DNA of 64,000 nt from Sphagnum magellanicum (Eukaryota > Streptophyta > Sphagnopsida > Sphagnales > Sphagnaceae): assembly GCA_021904315.1 (NCBI GenBank), contig CM038914.1, positions 17,967,065-18,031,064 on the forward strand, in the 5' to 3' direction. Below, piece after piece: positions 59,641 through 64,000 of this stretch; the stretch's first letter is position 1, and every line of letters starts with the position of its first letter. The position numbers were made by a program, and so were the translations under genes. A model generated the notes under the pieces. It made no database searches and was not told where the DNA came from. It saw only the letters and a list, made by a program, of their open reading frames with translations.

Positions 59641-61669
59641 GGAATTTCTTTTCCTTTGTTTTTAAAGTTTAAATCCATGGAGGACTTGTTAATTTGCCTT
59701 AAAGAGGCGATCTACCCCAATGAACTTGAGTTGGAGGTTGACTACTAGAATTCTATATCAATTTATGGTGCAATTACAAGTACCACTCCGATAGAAAATT
59801 TCACAACCAAGGATTTTACACAACAATGAACTTTACTAGCTAAACAAAGAGATTTTGTAGAAGACTAAAACACACATTGCCACATCTTGAACTTTCTTTG
59901 CACCTATTAACACAATTTCTTTAAAGGTAAACTCTAGCTCCAACCTTCCTAAACAATTAAGTGTGTTATCAGTTATCTTGTTGCCTTAGTTTCAAGATTG
60001 AAAAAGGGCATCATCATAATTTACAAAATAACAAATGGGATATTTTTACACTATGAAAGCATCTTGAGATCATGCATTGGCAAGTATAAATTTAATGGAT
60101 TGAATGAGAAAAAATGGACCAAAAGGAGATAAATGACCTACAAAAAAAAGGTTTGGCCTCACCCCATCTACCATTTCCTCTTCTTTTAGTAATGTTATTT
60201 TTTACACTAAGGATGATCTTCAACAAAAATAATTTGAAGAGGATTTGGCATTATTCATAGCTAAAAGTCAATGGCATTGTCTTATGTTGAAGCTCCATTT
60301 TTTAGGAGGTTATTCTTGAAATAGAATTATTGTCTTAATTTTTCATCGAAATGAGCTTTTGTTAATGAAATCAAACCTAGGATTACAAAAAAGATTTTTA
60401 AAAAAAAATGTTTTTTCAACCCTTGAATCTTGTAATTCTTATGCTCTATCTTTTGATCTATAGATGTTTAAACCAAGAGTGGACACATTTGTTCCCGTTG
60501 CACATTTTTTGATGAATTGTGGGAACCTTGTCATATGTAATAGTTGGTTTATTTTAAACACACTTTTAAGAGTGCAATTGTTTTGTAAGTAAATGAAGTA
60601 CTTGCAAAACATGGCCCTCAATGTTCAAGCTATTGAATACATCAAAGACACAAGTGTAATCTCTCAACCATGACCCAAACTTTGATTTATGTTGTTTCAT
60701 GTGAAGGGTTGGGTTTGGCACAACCATTTGTGGAGTCATGTTGGGGGCATGTTATGTTTAAATGTCATCGATATGCCATTCATAATTTTTAAGTTTGTGT
60801 TAGTCTAAACATTATTTCCATCAAAGCAACACAATCTATTTCACAAAAAACTATCATGTGGGCCAAGAAAAGTGGGAAGGGCCAACAGGAATGGCACAAA
60901 ACCTGTTTACATAATGGTGTGTCCCAAGGTTGTCAAACTTGACAAGATGCACACAAATTGCATTCATCATCAAGTCAATGTTCGTCTAGATCTAGCTATC
61001 CATTTGGATGCGTCTAGCCATCCATACACATCTAGTAATTAAAAAATAATAATTCTTGCCTTAAAACATTTGGTCAATGTTTGAAAAAATTTGATTGCCA
61101 CCTAAAAAAAACTTCGTTCACCAGAAAATTATGTCAACCAAAAGTTGTTTTATTCATGATTGGGTTTAAGGTGATTAAATGACATGATTTTCAATCGCCC
61201 CTAAGTATCTTTTAGGTAGCCTAACCTTAAGTTGACCTTATTCTAATGTGACACTAGGCTATGTCTACATCCAGATTGATGTGTCGTGTCATGACAAATG
61301 CCTGAACGTTGTGACAGCCCTAGTGTGCCCCTAAGAAAGCTCAAGATTTGAAAAAAAACTAGGTTTACTTTCAAAGTCATTTTGTTTCAAAAGAATTTGA
61401 AATTCAAACACACTATTCCCTTATGTTACGGACAACAAGAATCATTAGAATTTCAAGGCCATGTGCTAAATACACAAGTTTGGGCTATAGCCCAAGTTGT
61501 TACAAATACTTTGGGTCCCATGGTTCAACAATGTGTGTTGAACCAAGCCAAGGTTACCGACTATTTTCTAACATTCTTGCTTCGACAATTTCATTAACAT
61601 GCCAATGCGAATGGGTTGTTGCATACTTGATTTGGATGAAACCCAAGATTTTGATAATGAACTCCAAAT
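59641..61669. other. AT-rich DNA, no gene seen
   Basis: No supported gene. The open stretch 61382-61597 lies just upstream of the hAT relic and may be part of it, but shows no clear motif. Confidence 0.45.
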
Positions 61670-62410
61670 CCTATGATAACACATGCAGAAACAATTAATA
61701 GTAGCTTTGGAACCCTTCCTTTATTCATGTTTTCTTTTCAACCTAGCCAAGTTCATAACATGTTGGCATTGATATTAGATCCCCATTACAAAAAGTTGGG
61801 GTTGGTCATTCAATATGTTGGCAAGCAAAGGGTTTTTCATATTGCAAACAAATATGATAGAAAGGTATTGTTCTTGTCCCTTTTTTGAATACAAAAACCT
61901 AAACTCAATTAATGGAAATGAAAAAGGCCTAGGTAGTTATGCATCTCAAAGTTCCCAATCTACAAGTTGTATGATGTCATGGAAAGTGATGATGATTTGG
62001 CATTATAAGTGGTGAAAAAACAACTAACCCATTTCAAAACCAAGAAAATCAATGAGGAGGAATGCAAATATCCATTGGCATGGTGGAGAAAACCAACAAG
62101 GTGAATTTTCCCTATGTTCGGTTTATAGGCTGACAAATCTTGGGGACTATGGAATCTCATATTAAAATAGAAAAAAATTTCAATATTGCAAATACTTGCA
62201 TAAACCTACAATGTTCTCACTTGAGCATGGATAATCTTGAAATGTTTATAAACATCTACAATAACTAGCTTGATGATGCCCGTCTTGGTGACTCTCCATA
62301 ATCCATGGAAAATTTCATGGAAATGGAAACAACTTTAATGGATGAGAATGAAGATGTAATCACATCACTTGAGCTTTTGGATATGGATGAAAAAAACTAT
62401 AGGGTTTAAG
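61670..62410 (+). pseudogene. hAT transposase C-terminal relic
   Basis: Across frames the + strand reads MLALILDPHYKKLGLVIQYV (about 61760-61815), the LDPRFK-type segment of hAT transposases, then NKYDRKVLF. Further on come PLAWWR (62078-62095), a frame-shifted NFPYVRFIG-QILGTMESHIK (about 62104-62166), LSMDNLEMFINIYNN (about 62223-62265), ARLGDSP, and an acidic tail ending LLDMDEKNYRV (stop near 62408). These are the dimerisation-domain blocks of the family. Several stops and frameshifts are present, and the N-terminal BED finger was not found. Confidence 0.75.
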
Positions 62411-64000
62411 TAAGTTTTTTTTCTTGTTTATTGCATCTTTCAAAAAAAAAATATTTCCAAGTGTGATGTTCGTGTTCATCAAAGCTGATATAATCAACTT
62501 GTTTTTTTGGTTGTCATAGGTCTTTGGAGCAATGTGTGGAGCAAGGTTGTTTCTTTAGGGCTACCCAAACCTCAAACCCTACAATTGAATGTGATGAAAC
62601 CAAAAAAATTACTAGGTTTTGAGTTTTTTTAATTTCTTCCTTGTTATGCCACTTTGCATGAATTTTTTGGCATCTTGAATTTGGCAATGTTAAGGCAAAA
62701 TTTGGGGGTGTTTTGGGGTGTTTTTTGAATTTTGGAGCAAGATGTTTAAGGGCACAAATAAAGCAAATTATAGGTACGTATTATGGGGTGTTTAAGGTAA
62801 TTTTTCAAGGTTTAATCATGGCATATTTGTGGGTTATTTTGGAGCAAAGAAAGTGTCCATTGGGGATTTTTGAGGTCATGGATTTGAAAGGGCAAATTTG
62901 GGGACCATGAGTTGGGAATTCACTTGGGAGTGAACTTGTGGGCTAAATTCAAGAGTCTCAAGACAACCCATTTGAAAATTGGCATACAAGCATATGAAAT
63001 GATAAAACATGAAACCAATTGGCATAAAAAATGGTGTTGATCCATTAGTAATGCAGTTTAAGTTAATAAAAGTAGGTTATATTATTTCATTTGGCCTTCA
63101 AAGCTTTGTAACAATCTAACCTATTTTTGGAATTAAATATTCTTTATGTGGATTCTTTCCAATGATGTTTCGAATTTTGGAACCTAACTAAAGGTTAACC
63201 AGAACCTACCCTAGAACTGGGAACCATTTTATTTTGAAATAACCCTATAACCAGAACCAAATCCCACTTCTATAATTTTTAAAAAACCCTAAGTAGAACC
63301 AAAACCAACCTTATATGATTTTTTGAACCATAATCAAAGGTTTTTTCTAGAACCCAAGAACCACACAACATTGGTTTGTACTTCTTATTTCTTTCACATT
63401 GTAATGTTCCAATTATTTACAAGATGGGTTCATAAAATCATATAGGGTCATTTTTGTAGTTGATTCTACATTTTGTTTGTTTGATTTCATTTTTTGGTCT
63501 CCTCCATTATCATGGTTAAAGGTTTAAGATGAAGGCATTATTAAAATCAATTCCACATTCCACTATCATTTTGTATAGCCCTTACAATAATAATGACCTC
63601 AATGTTCATCCTAGGGCCTTACGCAACACAAAATTGAACATAAATTTAATCTATATTTTGTATGCTAGACCAAGAAAATGTCATAGACTTCTAACTATGT
63701 CCACAACACAATGTTGTAACCAATTGTATTCAAGATGTGTGCCTCAAATCACCCATTGAACTCTTATTTAGTATGAATTTGATGTTGAATGCCTTTCAAG
63801 CCATTGTAATTGTTGTTATTCTGTAGATTTGTATAGGTTAATCTTTGGCAAGGAGCAATGGGTTCAACATTTTTGTAGGACAAATGCCCATTTCAAAAGT
63901 ATTTCATCAATTTTTATTGGATCCAAATTATGAAAATGATTTAAGGATAATTGGTATCCCATATTTTTGAAGTAAAGATGCATGATGTAGTGGTTAAGAA
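62411..64000. other. AT-rich DNA to the window edge
   Basis: No supported gene. At 63180-63340 there is a degenerate AACCAGAACC/AACCCTA-rich patch, with related words near 10.73 kb and 58.48 kb. A faint hAT-like LLDPNYENDLRIIG reading occurs near 63.91 kb but is too short to call. Confidence 0.45.

Overview
The window is nuclear DNA of a land plant. It is AT-rich and transposon-dominated, with one clearly readable intron-bearing gene, many retrotransposon and DNA-transposon relics, plant-type LTR/PBS signals and PIF/Harbinger-like MITEs. The species cannot be fixed from the sequence. The low gene density and the type of non-LTR reverse transcriptase make a large-genome, non-flowering lineage (gymnosperm, fern or relative) plausible, but that is inference.

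Layout. 1-11.4 kb: AT-rich, almost gene-free DNA with a 13-bp minisatellite at the left edge, a possible zinc-knuckle relic near 1.5 kb and TACC-rich tracts near 8.4 kb. 11.5-16.6 kb: a higher-GC island holding the only confident host gene, a six-exon, 223-residue conserved plant protein of unknown function. Its fourth intron reads as a U12-type AT-AC intron. 18.0-26.9 kb: a decayed Helitron whose pieces all lie on the + strand, in the order RPA-like OB-fold protein, 45-bp palindromic repeat array, Rep (HUH) region, PIF1-like helicase, and endonuclease/exonuclease/phosphatase domain. This is a Helitron2/Helentron-like domain set. 27.5-31.2 kb: a second higher-GC, unique-looking block with only a weak coding relic and a strong 88-nt hairpin. 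31.25-31.59 kb: a foldback MITE.

32.03-39.03 kb: one Ty3/gypsy chromovirus-type LTR retrotransposon, inserted in minus orientation. Both LTRs, the 5-bp target duplication AGTAG, the polypurine tract and a PBS are visible. Its gag, protease, reverse transcriptase, integrase and chromodomain are all broken. 39-42.3 kb: AT-rich filler. 42.4-45.4 kb: a decayed non-LTR retrotransposon on the + strand. 45.5-52.5 kb: a third higher-GC block with a PIF/Harbinger-type MITE, a foldback element, and a possible minus-strand gene with a tandemly duplicated promoter/first exon. 52.5-64 kb: AT-rich DNA with a lone LTR plus PBS, a 45-bp minisatellite and a hAT transposase C-terminal relic.

The pattern is a few unique higher-GC islands separated by old insertions. 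Where codons can be checked in the gypsy element, the inactivating changes are transitions of the kind left by loss of methylated cytosines. Nothing here forms an operon or pathway. The two most notable items are the Helitron2-like domain set with its palindromic array and the AT-AC intron.
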